Of a DNA stretch of 64,000 bases, positions 1 through 26,520 are shown piece by piece. The DNA comes from Mesostigma viride (taxonomy: Eukaryota > Streptophyta > Mesostigmatophyceae > Mesostigmatales > Mesostigmataceae), in assembly GCA_009746045.1 (NCBI GenBank), contig RPFO01000114.1:1933411-1997410 (forward strand), in the 5' to 3' direction. The position numbers and the translations under genes were made by a program. Position 1 is the first letter of the stretch, and every line of letters begins with the position of its first letter. Under the pieces are notes generated by a model. It searched no databases and was not told the DNA's origin. It saw only the letters and a list, made by a program, of their open reading frames with translations.

Positions 1-148
1 TGCTGGTGTTCGGGTTACCCGCCCATATCCGCCGGTGGAAGCGCCTGGTCCGACTTATCAAATATCGGCTTCTTGAAGATGGGTGGCAAGACGTCGACAT
101 GGACTTTGCCGTGGTCGTGGACGACGAAGACGACGGGGATCATCATTC

Positions 149-149
<1 letters not shown>

Positions 150-213
<64 letters not shown>
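150..213. repeat. (GAT)n trinucleotide run
   Basis: About 21 uninterrupted ATG/GAT units. In one forward frame (entered from before the window) it gives a run of Asp followed by a Glu/Gly-rich acidic tail up to a stop near 431; the other frames give Met or Ile runs. The short stretch before it in the Asp frame looks protein-like, so this may be the acidic end of a gene starting upstream of the window, but nothing identifies it. Confidence 0.9.
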
Positions 214-507
214 GCTCGGAGAAGGAAGAGGGGGAGGAGGAAGAGGGGGAGGAGGAAGAGCGGGAGGAGGAAGAGGGGGAGGAGGATATTGCTGAGGGGC
301 ACCCGCCCGGGGTGGGTGGGGGGCAGGCGGAGGGGGAGAAAGGGGATGGGGATGGGGAGGAGGGAGGAGGGGGAGGGGGAGAGGGACGGGGGAGGAGATG
401 GAAGGGGAGGGAAAAAGCGCAGTCGGGATGATGGAGGCTCGCGGGAGGAGACAATGGGGGGGATGAAGACAAAAGGGGGGGAGGTAAGCGCCAGCGTGCT
501 GGTGAAG

Positions 508-765
508 GAGACTCGAGGCCTGTCGTTGGAAACGCCGGCGGGCGTATCTGTGATGAGGAGGGGGATCGCCAGCGGGAGGGAGGCTCGCGGCCTGTTACTG
601 GAAACGCCGGCGGGCGTATCTGTGATGAGGAGGGGGATCGCCAGCAGGAAGGAGGCTCGCGGCCTGTTACTGGAAACGCCGGCGGGCGTATCTGTGATGA
701 GGATGGGGATCGCCAGCAGGAAGCAGGCTCGCGGCCTGTTACTGGTAGCGCCGGCGGGCGTTCCC
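508..765 (+). repeat. 72-bp tandem repeat (24-residue period)
   Basis: Three and a half copies of a 72-bp unit containing GAAACGCCGGCGGGCG and GTATCTGTGATGAGG recur at about 510, 582, 654 and 726. The period is a multiple of three, and one forward frame stays open through all copies (24-residue unit with LLLETPAGVSV), ending at 804. This could be a repetitive coding tract or a plain minisatellite. I recognise no domain. The stretch 805-1250 has one further open segment (941-1177) rich in Asp/Glu/Pro, also unrecognised. Confidence 0.75.
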
Positions 766-1361
766 GATTTACGGGAGGCGGTCGTGTCCGACAGATGGGA
801 ATGAGGCCTCGTCAGGATTCATGGGGACCCCCGGTTGAGGGGACCCCCGCCCTCGCCTCGGTTTCTTTGGGTCTGGGTGACGATCCCGTACCGTCGTCAG
901 GAAGGACGGTTGTGATGACTTTGCCCCCCGCTCGACGGGGATGGAGCAATGCCCGAACACGATACTGCTGAATGAGGATGACGATCCGGAGCCGTCGGCT
1001 GACACGGATTTTGTTGCGAGCACCCCACTGCAGAAGAGGGTATTGGAGGCTCGTAACGTGGAGGGTCCGCCGAAAGTCTCAGGTGGAGGGCCGGCGTTTG
1101 CCGGATTGATGCGCCCGACTGAGGTGGTCGATGTTGAGGCGCCGCCAGGGACATCGACCGCACCGTTACCGCATTGACGGATATCTTCGATCGACCAAGG
1201 ATGCCCTTCCACGCTCCAACGGTACATTCGGCCGGTAAATTTCATTTTCAATAAACGAGTTTAATAAGTACCTTAATATATTTCTACATAAGTTTTTTTG
1301 CATCAGTCCATGGCTTCATTGATTTCTCACACGACCCTTCCGTATTCATGTTAATTGGCAT

Positions 1362-2057
1362 GTGCTTACGTGCAGGGAAAGGCGAAGAAGAAACTCCAGT
1401 TCGGTTTCCCCGTGGATCCGCGTCTGGGACTGTGTCCAGAGAGGCCGGCCGTGTTGTTGGCCAGGCCGCGGTCGGCGAACCAGTTGCACAACCGGGGCGG
1501 GAGGGGACGAGCTCCCACCCAACCCATCACCCTTACCGTGCGGTCAGCCAGAAAAAACGTACGAAGAGTTGATGGCAGAGGCGGCGGCTGCGCAGGGGCA
1601 GAAGGCAAAACGTCGGGGAGGGGGCAGGCGAGGGGCGGGGCAGGAGACGGAGGGTGCCGACGAACCTGCACAGCCGCAGAAGGGTGGTGGTCAGGGCAGA
1701 GATGCGACGGCCGAAAACCGAATCAGGGACGTTCGGCCGGACGTCCGGATGCGCTTTATGGATGGCGCGAAACTGAGTCGCGGAGGTTGGAGTTCGAAAT
1801 GGGTAGACGAGGTGTGCATAAACTGGGAGCACAAGTACCCCAAGAAGGAAGATTTTCCGCTCTTTGGCACCCTCCTGGGCAAAGAGAGGGAGAAGGTGGT
1901 GTTCAGATGGTTTGATGAAGGGCACGACCTCGGTTGGAGTAATGAGTGCGAGCAAAAGTTTCGTTTCCCTCTGAAGTTCGCTAGAGAACATGTTACTCTC
2001 CTGAAGGAAGGCGCCAGCTGGGACAACATTCCTTCATATCGACCTGGCAAGCGATGA
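1362..2057 (+). CDS. Possible hypothetical protein, exon limits uncertain
   Basis: I do not recognise this product. The open frame gives a basic Lys/Arg/Gly/Gln-rich stretch (about residues 60-120) followed by a denser, globular-looking C-terminal part of about 100 residues with many Trp, Phe and Lys (for example SSKWVDEVC, DFPLFGTLL, VVFRWFDEGHD) and ends KR-stop at 2057. A good splice acceptor (CGTGCAG|GG) lies at about 1376, so the true first exon may lie upstream, possibly linked to the acidic and repetitive open segments at 1-1177. The C-terminal half looks more like real protein than the N-terminal half. A domesticated or transposon-derived gene is possible. After 2057 the DNA turns AT-rich with no supported gene until the satellite. 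Confidence 0.35.
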   Translation: MLTCRERRRRNSSSVSPWIRVWDCVQRGRPCCWPGRGRRTSCTTGAGGDELPPNPSPLPCGQPEKTYEELMAEAAAAQGQKAKRRGGGRRGAGQETEGADEPAQPQKGGGQGRDATAENRIRDVRPDVRMRFMDGAKLSRGGWSSKWVDEVCINWEHKYPKKEDFPLFGTLLGKEREKVVFRWFDEGHDLGWSNECEQKFRFPLKFAREHVTLLKEGASWDNIPSYRPGKR

Positions 2058-2615
2058 TGGGCGAGGACTTTGCACGAAATCGCGTTTTGCACGTAATTGC
2101 CCACCGCAACGTGGAGAAATGCAGATGTACATAGTAGTTGGATCAGTTACCGTGACTTTGGGCAGTTTAGTAGTTGGGGTGACGTGTCCAATGTATATAT
2201 GGTGGGGCGCGTCCAAGGGGGTCCACGCTGATTGAGCACTTGCATGTGTTCTTTCAACATATTCGGACATGTATGAAATGAATAAATTGTTTGGACGATT
2301 GCAAATTGATTGATTGAAGAATGAGATACCATTAATAATTGAAAAATGTAAAACCTCATTGTGAATTTGTACTTCAAACTTTCACATGCATGCCCCAAAT
2401 TGTGCATTTGTGCAGGTTTTAATTATGAGAAGTAGCATTTCTCTACAAATATTGAGAAATTTAGGGGCACTTGGGGTTGTTGGCCATGTTCATTCATGAT
2501 AAAATGGACTTTTTATGCTGTAAAATCATATTCCACTAGTCCAAAACGCTGCTTTCATGACGTCAAAAGTACCAGCAATGGCCCTAGGTTGGAGCAGTAG
2601 ATGTTGGGGACGCCC

Positions 2616-3545
2616 TCACATGTCACCATTTGAGCTCAGAATGAGCCCAATTTTTGTGGGTGGTCTATTTTCATGGTCTAGATGCTGCCTGCACGAATCC
2701 AGCCTGATATGAGTTCATTTGTTCACTATTCATATTTGTTTCATGTAAGAAAAGGGGGAAAATGACGAAAAACTGCACATGTATGCGGTCAAATGTCACC
2801 ATTTGAGCTCAGAATGAGCCCAATTTTTGTGGGTGGTCTATTTTCATGGTCTAGATGCTGCCTGCAAGAACCCAGCCTGATACGAGTTCATTTGTCCACT
2901 GTTCATATTTGTTTCATGTAAGAAAAGGGGGAAAATGACGAAAAACTGCACATGTATGCTGTCACATGTCACCATTTGAGCTCAGAATGAGCCCAATTTT
3001 TGTGGGTGGTCTATTTTCATGGTATACATGCTGCCTGCAAGAATCCAGCCTGATATGAGTTCATTTGTCCACTATTCATATTTGTTTCATGTAAGAAAAG
3101 GGGGAAAATGACGAAAAACTGCACATGTATGCGGTCACATGTCACCATTTGAGCTCAGAATGAGCCCAATTTTTGTGGGTGGTCTATTTTCATGGTCTAG
3201 ATGCTGCCTGCAAGAACCCAGCCTGATATGAGTTCATTTGTTCACTGTTCATATTTGTTTCATGTAAGAAAAGGGGGAAAATGACGAAAAACTGCACATG
3301 TATGCTGTCACATGTCACCATTTGAGCTCAGAATGAGCCCAATTTTTGTGGGTGGTCTATTTTCATGGTCTAGATGCTGCCTGCAAGAATCCAGCCTGAT
3401 ATGAGTTCATTTGTTCACTATTCATATTTGTTTCATGTAAGAAAAGGGGGAAAATGACGAAAAACTGCACATGTATGCTGTCACATGTCACCATTTGAGC
3501 TCAGAATGAGCCCAATTTTTGTGGGTGGTCTATTTTCATGGTCTG
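2616..3545. repeat. 173-bp satellite, about 5.4 copies
   Basis: The marker CACCATTTGAGCTCAGAATG recurs at about 2624, 2797, 2970, 3143, 3316 and 3489, a constant 173-bp period, with few substitutions between copies. The unit is AT-rich and has no open frame. The length is close to a nucleosome repeat, as in many centromeric or heterochromatic satellites, but the array is short here. The sequence from 2060 to 2615 before it is AT-rich with no gene that I can support. Confidence 0.95.
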
Positions 3546-3632
3546 AAGGCTGGATGACCCCTGCTTTATTGACAAATATAAGGATTTAATCACATGTGGA
3601 AAAATTGAGTAAAATTTATGAAATTGAGCAAA

Positions 3633-4909
3633 CACTTATGAATCCCCTCTGAGTCGCACGCTGGCTGCTGAGCTCCCCACCATCCGCACCACCACCGCCA
3701 CCCTCCTCGCCTTCACCCCCCCCCTCCGCCTCCACCGACTCCATCACCGCCCAGCTCCGCGACATTGACCAGCGTCTTAACATGTTAAGGATAATGCCAT
3801 CGCTATCGAGGTCCTGCCCAGAACACCGCAGGCCTGACCGCCCAGGCGGTGAAGGGCATTGCCGCCAAGCCAGCCCCTGCTGGCCTGGCCGGCGACTTGC
3901 TCCCCCCATTACGACCTGGGCGGACATGCTTAAGCAGCACACCACCAAGCCACCACCTCCGCCGTCGCAGCCCAGCTCCAGCGGCAGACGCTTGACCTCC
4001 GCGAGGAGGCCGAGCTCGCCAAGCGCAGCCTCAACGTCATTGTCAAGAACTTCGACATGGAGGAAGGTGAGAATTCCGAGAAGCTTGCGCGTGCGTTTGA
4101 GAGATCGAAATCCTTGGTCGCATGGGCCTTACTGGTGAGATCGAGCTGGTCGCCCACCGCCTTCCCCGCGCGCGGGGTAAGGCAGGGGCGCCCCCGCTCC
4201 TTCTCACCTTTAAGACCCCGGCGGACAAGATTTCTTTCCTCGATCAGACGCCGCAGGCGGCTCGAGAAGACTCTCTTCACCCTTGACGACGACTTGACCC
4301 TGGCGCAGCAACAACGGCGACGGGAGCTATGGCCGACCTACCTCCAGCTCCGGCAGACCAAGGCGGGGCAGCCGGTGTACTGGAAGGGGGCGGCCATCTA
4401 CGTCGGCCACAAGCCCTGGCAGGCGCCCCCCGCGGCCCCAGCAACTCCAGACGCCCCAGCTTAGGGGAATACAGCAGTAGTGTAGAATAGATAGACCGTG
4501 GCCATGTACATGTACGCCTCCTACAGGCACTATACCAGCTAAGCCACGTCGACGCTTTATTTAGTCATGTACATGCGTGCCTTTGATGTGCCACACTCCA
4601 GATGATGCCTAGCTTTATTTAGTTATGCTGTGCCCGCCATGCAGAGAGCTAGTCTCTGCTGAGATGCCACGCTCTAGCTTTTGTATAGCCATGCTGATCT
4701 TCCCCCCCATGACAGGCTCCCCGGCCCTTAGCTGGGCATAGCTTCATTGATCATGGGGATGCAGGTGCCCTGGCGCACCTAGAGCAAGTGTTGTTTACAT
4801 CTCTCTTGCAGGAAGTAGCTTAGAATGTATTATAGGCTCATATGCCCCTTCTCTGGGCTATGTGCTACATATACTCCCAACGGAGTTATGTTCCTAATTA
4901 ATTAATTAA
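3633..4909 (+). mobile_element. Degenerate LINE fragment: ORF1-like remnant plus 3' UTR
   Basis: From 3640 to 4463 the forward frames, broken by frameshifts, spell an ORF1-type retroelement protein: a Pro/Ala linker, ITTWADMLK, then a stretch with VIVKNFDMEEGENSEKLARAFE, and a C-terminal part with LDDDLTLAQQQRRRELWP and YWKGAAIYVGHKPW. A related remnant lies at 8220-8790. The 4464-4905 part is the non-coding 3' end: it contains ATGTGCTACATATACTCCC AACGGAGT and an AATTAATTAATTAA tail. The same 3' end recurs at 11229-11435 (-), 36440-36540 (-) and 61549-61652 (+), which marks it as the 3' terminus of one LINE family. The copy is not functional. Confidence 0.75.
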
Positions 4910-5562
4910 GGGGACTCGTCACCAAAACACCAAAAAATCAATAAAAATTCAAAACTCACATTAAACCTATGCGAACAATGCCCAAATGGGTTTGGGGACC
5001 CAAAGTAGCATTTATGACGATTTGTCGTGCACTTACTTGGGGTATTACCCCCGGCATTTGGCTAAAAATAGCACAAGACGCTAAACCGTTTTTGCCACGC
5101 CACGGTCAATAGGAGCATCTGATTGACCTGCCCATACATTCCAAACAAGTTCCCCCTCTCCTCGACCGTTTGAGTTACTAACATGGTTCAGCGGGTCAGG
5201 TTTGTGAGAGTTATTAATTTTCCCGCGAAAAAAGACCGTATTTTGGCGGGAAAATTAATAACTCTCACAAACCTGCCCCGCCGACCCATGTTAGTAGCTC
5301 AAACGGTCGAGGAGAGGGGGAACTCGTTTGGAATGTATGGGCAGGTCAAACAGATGCTCCTATTGACCGTTGGGCGGCAAGAACGGTTTAGCGTCTTGTG
5401 CTATTTTTAGCCACATGCCAGGGGTAGTACCCCTAGTAAGTGCACGACAAATCGTCATAAATGCTACTTTGTGTCCCCAATCACTTTTGGGCACTGTTTG
5501 CATAGGTTTAATGCGAGTTTTGAATTTTTATTGATTTTTTGGTGTTTTGGTGACGAGTCCCC
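4910..5562. mobile_element. Foldback/MITE element with 317-bp inverted repeats and TTAA target site
   Basis: Two arms of about 317 bp (4910-5226 and 5246-5562) are near-perfect inverted copies separated by a 19-bp loop. The element starts GGGGACTCGTC and ends GACGAGTCCCC and is flanked by TTAA on both sides (4906-4909, 5563-5566). TTAA target duplication is typical of piggyBac-type and some other cut-and-paste transposons. The only open frame inside is a by-product of the palindrome, so it is non-autonomous. It sits inside older LINE debris. As RNA it would fold into a long hairpin of more than 300 bp. Confidence 0.9.
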
Positions 5563-5589
5563 TTAAGTAATTAATTAAGTAATTAATAC

Positions 5590-5790
5590 CACCCCCCCCC
5601 GGTGGGGGCTCTGCATGTGACCATGCATGCATGAGTTTGGCAGTTATAGCGATTCGGGCCGTGGTGACGTACCGCAACCCTGTAAGTCGGAACTAGACAG
5701 CTACGTACCATCCACCCCATGCATCTCATGTTCATTTCACTGAGGACTTATCTGTGAGACAACTATGAAGGAGACAACTATGCCTGGACT
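5590..5790 (+). mobile_element. LINE 3'-end fragment
   Basis: This stretch (GGTGGGGGCTCTGC, then GCGATTCGGGCCGTGG, ending CACTGAGGACTTATCTG) parallels 7790-7925, which follows the C-terminal coding part of another LINE copy. It is therefore a fragment of the end of the coding region and 3' UTR of the same family. Confidence 0.6.
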
Positions 5791-5796
5791 AATTAA

Positions 5797-7206
5797 GTGA
5801 GTCCCCGGCAACTACAGAGGGGTGTGCATCCAAAGTACCCCCCTCAAGCTTCTCATGCGGCTCATCCTGAACCGCCCGCGCACGTCCCTGGACGGTCACC
5901 TCAGCGAGACTCAGCACGGCTTCCGTTCAGGTCGCGATACAGTACAGGCGCTCTTCACTACTCGCCGCCTTGTGGACTGAACTGCAACGCCTTCAGCCTG
6001 GTGAGTCCCCTCTGCACCTTGTGCTGGTGGACTTCATAACTTCATCAAAGCCTTCGATTCGGTTTTCTGGCCTGCGCTATGGGACATCCTCCGACGAGCT
6101 GTTCCGGATCCCCCACCCCCTTATTGCTGTCATCCGCAACCTGTATGAAGGGTCCACCACTTCGGTGCGCACTTCTTACGGGACCACGCCACCATGCCCT
6201 TTACAGAAGGGTGTGTGGCAGGGCTGCGTGCTGTCACCCTACCTGTTCATTATTGCGGTCGAATACGTAATGATTCAGGCGCGCCAGCGATTTGCCCGCA
6301 TCGTGGGTAGGGAACCAGGGTGCAGGTTGCCAACCGTTTCTGGCATGGTGGGGCGGAAAGGGAGATTCGGCTGGCGGACAGTCATCTATGCAGACGACTG
6401 CCCTCTTCGAGGACACTGGGCACGTGCAGACGTGGCTTGACTGCCTGGCTATCGAGGCCCGTGCAGTGGGGCTTGAGGTCAGCAAGAAGACAGACGCTCT
6501 GGCGATTGGGCTCACCCACCCACTCGAGTCCTGTATCGGGACCGTGTCAAGCTGCTGGGCAGCCTGCTTCCCAGCTGCGTGAGGCTGATGTGGACCACCG
6601 CATCTCCCTCGCCTGGCACGCTTTGACGCCAATACCGGGCCCTGTGGCGCAAGCCCCTGGGCAAGATCGAGAATTCAGGACCTGTTTAAGGTCCTCGTCC
6701 TGCCTGTTCTTACGTAGTATGGGGCCGAGACGAGGACCCTTACCGCCGACCTGGCCCGCAAGCTGGACGGCGCGGTCACCACCATGCTGCGATCCATTTT
6801 CAGAGTAGGATACGCTGCTCATGTCCGCAATGAGGACCTGTACCTTGGCATGCCATATATCACCAGCACCATTAAGCAGCGGCGCCGGCAGCTAGTAGGG
6901 CACCTAGCTCGCACCAACCAGGTAGACACCTCACGTGCATGGCCCCCCCGCGGGACTGCGCCCAGCTCAGCCTGGCCGGCACCTCCTGACGTGGGCCGGG
7001 CCCCGTGATCGATGCTAGACGCCGCAAGGCCCGCACCTTCCAAGAACAGCTAGTAGAGGACATGGGGGCCCTAGGCCTCTCCGTGATTTGGAAAAAGATG
7101 ATGGACAAGGCCAAGTGGGCCCAGGTCATAGAGGACAACGAGCCCCCCCCCGTGGGGAAGCGCCCGTGTTTGCAAACATACGGGAAGCACGCCAGACAGG
7201 TCCCCT
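5797..7206 (+). pseudogene. Broken LINE reverse transcriptase
   Basis: Forward frames, interrupted by several frameshifts and stops, carry reverse transcriptase motifs: NYRGVCIQS near the start, HGFRSGRDTVQALF, FIKAFDSVFW (catalytic block A) around 6040-6075, the GVWQGCVLSPYLFII block at about 6205-6255 and VIYADDC (catalytic YADD) at about 6380-6400. The C-terminal LINE region follows (YGAET-like, GHLARTNQVDTS at about 6900-6930, ending near 7206). It has too many disruptions to be active. Its family resembles the LINE at 26816-30585 but is more diverged. Confidence 0.85.
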
Positions 7207-7301
7207 AGGGTAGAGTTGTAGTTGATAGATGTTTGTAGATAGCTGTTGTAGATAGATTAGAGCGGTAGGACTGTTTGCACCCATCTACCCATCCATCCAT
7301 A

Positions 7302-7965
7302 AAGGTCGTCATTCTGACGATCCTGACCTACGGCGCCGAGACCTGGACACTGACGCAGGAGCTGGAGCAACGACTCGACGGCGCCGTCACCAAGATGCTG
7401 CGCAAGGCCCTTAACATCCCCTTTGGTTTGCACATTAGCAATGACGATTTGTACGCTGATTTGCCCTATGCTTCCCACATTATTAGGCACAGGCGCCTGG
7501 GCCTAGCCGGGCACCTGGCCCGCACAGATCAGGTAGATACCTCAGATAGACTAGCTGGCACCAAGCCCGCCCAGTCTGGGCGATATGTCCTCACCTGGCG
7601 TGCCCCCGGCCGCGCGCGGCAGGGTCGCCACCCGTGGACTTTTCGTGATAGACTCGGCATGGACATGTGCTACACTAGGCGTGACGGGCTCACACCCGGG
7701 CAGCCTCCTGGTTTGTCTGTAATATGGAGGCAGATGGTGCGCAAGGATAGATGGCAAGTAGTGATGAAGGAGACCACCCCCAAGCCTGTGGGGGCTCCGC
7801 GTGTGACCAAGTATGGCATTCATAGCGATTCGGGCTGCGGTGCCCACACCCCTGTAACTAGGACCTCGATAGCTTACGCCATCCATTCCATCCCATGTTC
7901 CCCTCCCACTGAGGACTTATGCTCACGTGACGCAGTCACGTGTCTATTAATTAATTAATTAATTA
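7302..7965 (+). mobile_element. 5'-truncated LINE copy, C-terminal domain and 3' end
   Basis: An open forward frame (7275-7958) reads VVILTILTYGAETWTLTQ, then MLRKALNIPFG, GHLARTDQVDTS and a basic C-terminus. This is the region downstream of the reverse transcriptase in LINEs of this family. It begins abruptly at about 7302 after TATC/TAGA-rich sequence, as expected for 5' truncation, and its 3' side runs into TTAATTAATTAA repeats at 7945-7971. Confidence 0.7.
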
Positions 7966-7969
7966 ATTA

Positions 7970-8165
7970 ATTAATCCATCCATTGGGGTTAATGCTCCGT
8001 GACTCCCCAACGGGAGCACGAGTCTAATTAATTAATTAATTAAGTGAGACAACTATGCTCACGTGACGCAGTTACATGTAAATTAATTAACTAATTAAAC
8101 ACGTGCTCCCGTTGGAGAGTCACGGAGTCTTAACCCCAATGAATGGATAGATGGACAAACAACCC
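7970..8165. repeat. Inverted repeat near LINE tail
   Basis: CCATTGGGGTTAATGCTCCG with GGGAGCACGAG at about 7978-8022 is matched in inverse orientation by GTGCTCCCGTTGG and CTTAACCCCAATG at about 8102-8142. TTAAT-rich microsatellites and two copies of GCTCACGTGACGCAGT lie between or beside the arms. It may be two LINE tails in opposite orientation or a small foldback element. Confidence 0.7.
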
Positions 8166-8219
8166 TACCGGTTCTATTGTATCTATCTAATATATAGTTG
8201 TCTCACTTAATCTAATATC

Positions 8220-8790
8220 TAAACTAACAAGCCAGAGGACATGCCACGTAGCAGGTAGTGCCAAGCTCTAGTGGTCATCGCCCAATTACCTGGGGGTAGG
8301 GATACCGATGACCCAACGACTCGCTCCTGGGCGGACCTGCTGAAGAGCCAGGGCACCTCCACTGCCGCCACCATCACCACCAAGCTAGAGAAGCTGGAAT
8401 ACATGTGCCGCGAGGCCATACATGTGCCGACCGCGACAGTCGCCACTGGCAAGTCATTCTCAGTAACTTCGACATGGCGCACGGGGAGAGCCCAGACTCT
8501 CTTCTTGGCGAGCTCCAGGACCGGCTCCTCAACTGGACTGAGCTGCAAGGAGCAATGACGTTGCAGGCCTAGCTGCCCGAATCATGGGACAAGGCTGGGC
8601 CCCCACCATGTGCACAGTTCTCCTCACCTTCAGCGACACTGCCGCAAGAGCCCAGTTCCTCTCTCGCCGCAAGAAGCTGGAGAACTCCCCTTGGTCGCTG
8701 GATGACGCCTGCTCAGCAGCAGCAACGCCGCGACCTGTGGCCTGACAAGATCTATCCACTACAAGACCCCCCCCGAGCAGCCCAAGGTCT
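8220..8790 (+). mobile_element. LINE ORF1-like remnant
   Basis: Forward frames read TRSWADLLKSQGTST, then a stretch like the ORF1 remnant at 3640-4460 (VILSNFDMAHGES followed by a C-terminal LEN..WSLDDA-like segment), with frameshifts between. It is the same protein family as in the earlier fragment. From 8790 to 9112 I see no gene; this stretch probably holds the 3' UTR of the minus-strand gene that ends at 9113. Confidence 0.55.
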
Positions 8791-9112
8791 ATAGGGGCAG
8801 GGCGGGACCTTGTCCTCGCATGGCTTGTCCTCGCATGGCCTTGATAACCATGTCGCACTATTCATTAAAGGCCTGTCTTTGCTACGCTGATACATGCAGT
8901 TAAGGCGATGGAAGGGTTTCCGCACACTGCTGGTACATAAGAATGTCGAACGACATGACATGTGGACTCTTGAATATTGTTACACGTCCTCTAACTTGGT
9001 CTTCCCATCCTATCATGCGCCTGTCTGCAACTCCTTGAGCTGTCGTTGCTTCATGCTGAAGCTGTATTGACTGTACATGCTATTGTTTTTATTTGCTGCG
9101 CGGCCGTGCAGC

Positions 9113-17196
<8,084 letters not shown>

Positions 17197-18094
17197 GCTG
17201 CTCGCGATTGCCTGCCGGACTGAGCTATGGTATATTTTTCACCACCATTATATTCATTTCACGCAGGCGGCGCTTGATGTCTGTGCCAGTCAAGACAAGT
17301 ATTGTGACCACTGTAGCGTAAGCCATGGCCAGAGCGTCCTCGCTGACTCGTCGATCCGCGGAATCGGAATATTCTGCCTCGTCAGTCGTCATGGCCACGC
17401 CTGACGCCGCACGTGCAGAGATTTGGTCGTCATGGCTGGCCTGTACTCTAGCGCGAAGAGGCCAGAGGCCAGTGGGCCGTCCGATCGCTGGCCAGGCGCC
17501 GGCCGATGCGGTCAGTCAGTCAGTCACTCAGTCATGCAGTTGGATCTTACGCCGATGCCGTACGAGCCGTCGGCGACGTCCTCAGTCCATGAGTTTTGAC
17601 CTGTCATGGCAACAACGTGGTGTCAGGCAGCCTCGCGTGTCGAAACTTGGAGGTACATTCTGGCGGAACGAACAGACCTTTACTCGGCCGTTTCCAAATC
17701 TCTGCTGCCCATGTGCGGCGTGGGCAACTACAACAACTACTACAACAACAAGACCTCCACTGTCCTGGTGGAGCACGCCAGCACGGTGGTATCACGTGCC
17801 GCCGTGCCGGGGTGTTGACATACAGGAGGTATATTCGTTTATCCTCCCATCAACCGGTAATGAATAAACCCCCTTATCGACTAGGCCCCCTTTGAGGCGC
17901 AGGGCTCTGCTTGCAAAACTTTTCTGCCTCTAGAGCACTGGCTTTGCCATTTGGTTTTCTTCCAGTACTTCGGAAGCTAGCCATCTGCCAGACTACCTGT
18001 CTGGCTTGAACTGTACAATCTGGCGTCCATTCTCCGTGTAAGCTCCCTAATTGCCCTCGGGGTGTCCGCTTTTTTCGTAAGAAGACGTGAAAAA
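17197..18094. promoter_or_regulatory. Shared 5' region between divergent arsJ and GAPDH genes
   Basis: The two start codons face away from each other across 898 bp, so any promoter elements must lie here or in 5' introns. I see no clear TATA box. A minus-strand open segment at about 17240-17420 (MTTDEAEYSDSADRR then a hydrophobic stretch) could be an upstream exon of the arsJ fusion, but no phase-compatible splice to 17196 was found. GTCAGTCAGTCA and CAACAACTAC repeats occur near 17510 and 17730, and a plus-strand AATAAA near 17863. Co-regulation is inferred from the arrangement only. Confidence 0.4.
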
Positions 18095-25473
<7,379 letters not shown>

Positions 25474-26008
25474 GAATCAAATGGGAGTTTTTAGAGCCTG
25501 ATTCGCTACGGTAGGGGCGTGTACTACAAACAGCGCAGTCGTGAAGGTTAGAGCTACGTTTTGAGATATATGGGCGCAGATGACTTGCACCCACATCCCG
25601 CAATTTACTTGCATTTTTATCGTATTTGATCTCGGGGTTACATTATCATACTTTGTCGCGGTGTATTGTACTGATTTATGTGCAGTTGTTTGTTGTGCAG
25701 TTGAAATACTAGTATCTCCATGTTCGCGATGAGTAATGAATTTAAATAACCTCATTAATAATAACTTGTGCACACGGGGACATATATGATACACACTCAT
25801 GGAATTGTTGGTGTACACCATGGAATGGGTTTAATTTAAGAATGGTTTCAATCAAAGCGCTCTCACGATATTGATCGACGTCATCCAGAATTCATTCAGG
25901 CCTGTGCTTGTTGTCTCTGACAAGGATAAGGCCCGTCAGTTTGGCGGCAATTGAGGCAAGGCAAAGAAATGGCTCCGCAGTGAATTGAATATTCGGAGGC
26001 ATTATTTG

Positions 26009-26363
26009 GACTGGCGCTCCAAGGGCCTGGGCGAGCACCGCAAGCGCATGCTCTTCAAGGTCCTCGTCCTCACGGTGCTCACGTATGGCGCCGAGGCGTG
26101 GACACTCACGGAAACGTACACTGGCAGCTAAGCTAGACGGCACGGTTTACAGGATGCTCCGACAGGTCCTGAACGTAGGGTTTTCCAAGCGCCCGTCATT
26201 AGAGTCTTTGTATCAGGGCATGCCTCGTATTTCGGACGAGATTAGACAGCGTAGGATAGCATTTGTAGGACACCTTGCTCGCACCAGCCAGGTCGACACC
26301 GCCCTTGGTCTGGCAGGCCCCCAGCGGCTTGGCCAGCCAGGGCGGCATATTCTGACCTGGCCG
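26009..26363 (+). mobile_element. LINE fragment (C-terminal region, truncated at both ends)
   Basis: Nucleotides closely match 29876-30225 of the LINE below: GGGCGAGCACCGCAAGCGCA, CTCACGTATGGCGCCGAGGC, ending CTGACCTGGCC. It carries a small deletion or frameshift near 26110. It runs straight into a rearranged short dispersed element at 26366-26520. The interval 25474-26008, after the GAPDH stop, holds the AT-rich GAPDH 3' region and nothing else I can support. Confidence 0.85.
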
Positions 26364-26365
26364 GA

Positions 26366-26520
26366 CCATGGTAGCTCGAGCCTGCCGTTATCTTGTCCGG
26401 GCACGTGTTCGAGTGGTTCAGGATGATGAATATGAATGGTGATGGAAATGTGTAGCCTTGTGCATGATGGTCCGGATTCTCCCGATTTCTGGCCTGCGCT
26501 GGTTGTCTCCTTGATACCAA
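26366..26520. mobile_element. Rearranged short dispersed element
   Basis: The left part (26366-26450) is the inverse of the usual first half: CCATGGTAGCTCGAGCCTGC, CGTTATCTTGTCC, GTGTTCGAGTGGTTC, AGGATGATGAATATGAATGG. The right part (26466-26520) is the usual second half in direct orientation: TCCGGATTCTCCCGATTTCT, GGCCTGCGCTGGTTGTCTCC. The two halves therefore form an inverted arrangement joined to LINE sequence. The interval 26521-26804 has no supported gene. Confidence 0.7.

Noticed and set aside
17583-17818. Small open frames on both strands between arsJ and GAPDH
   Set aside because: Low-complexity (CAACAACTAC-type) content and no conserved motif; possibly non-coding 5' sequence.
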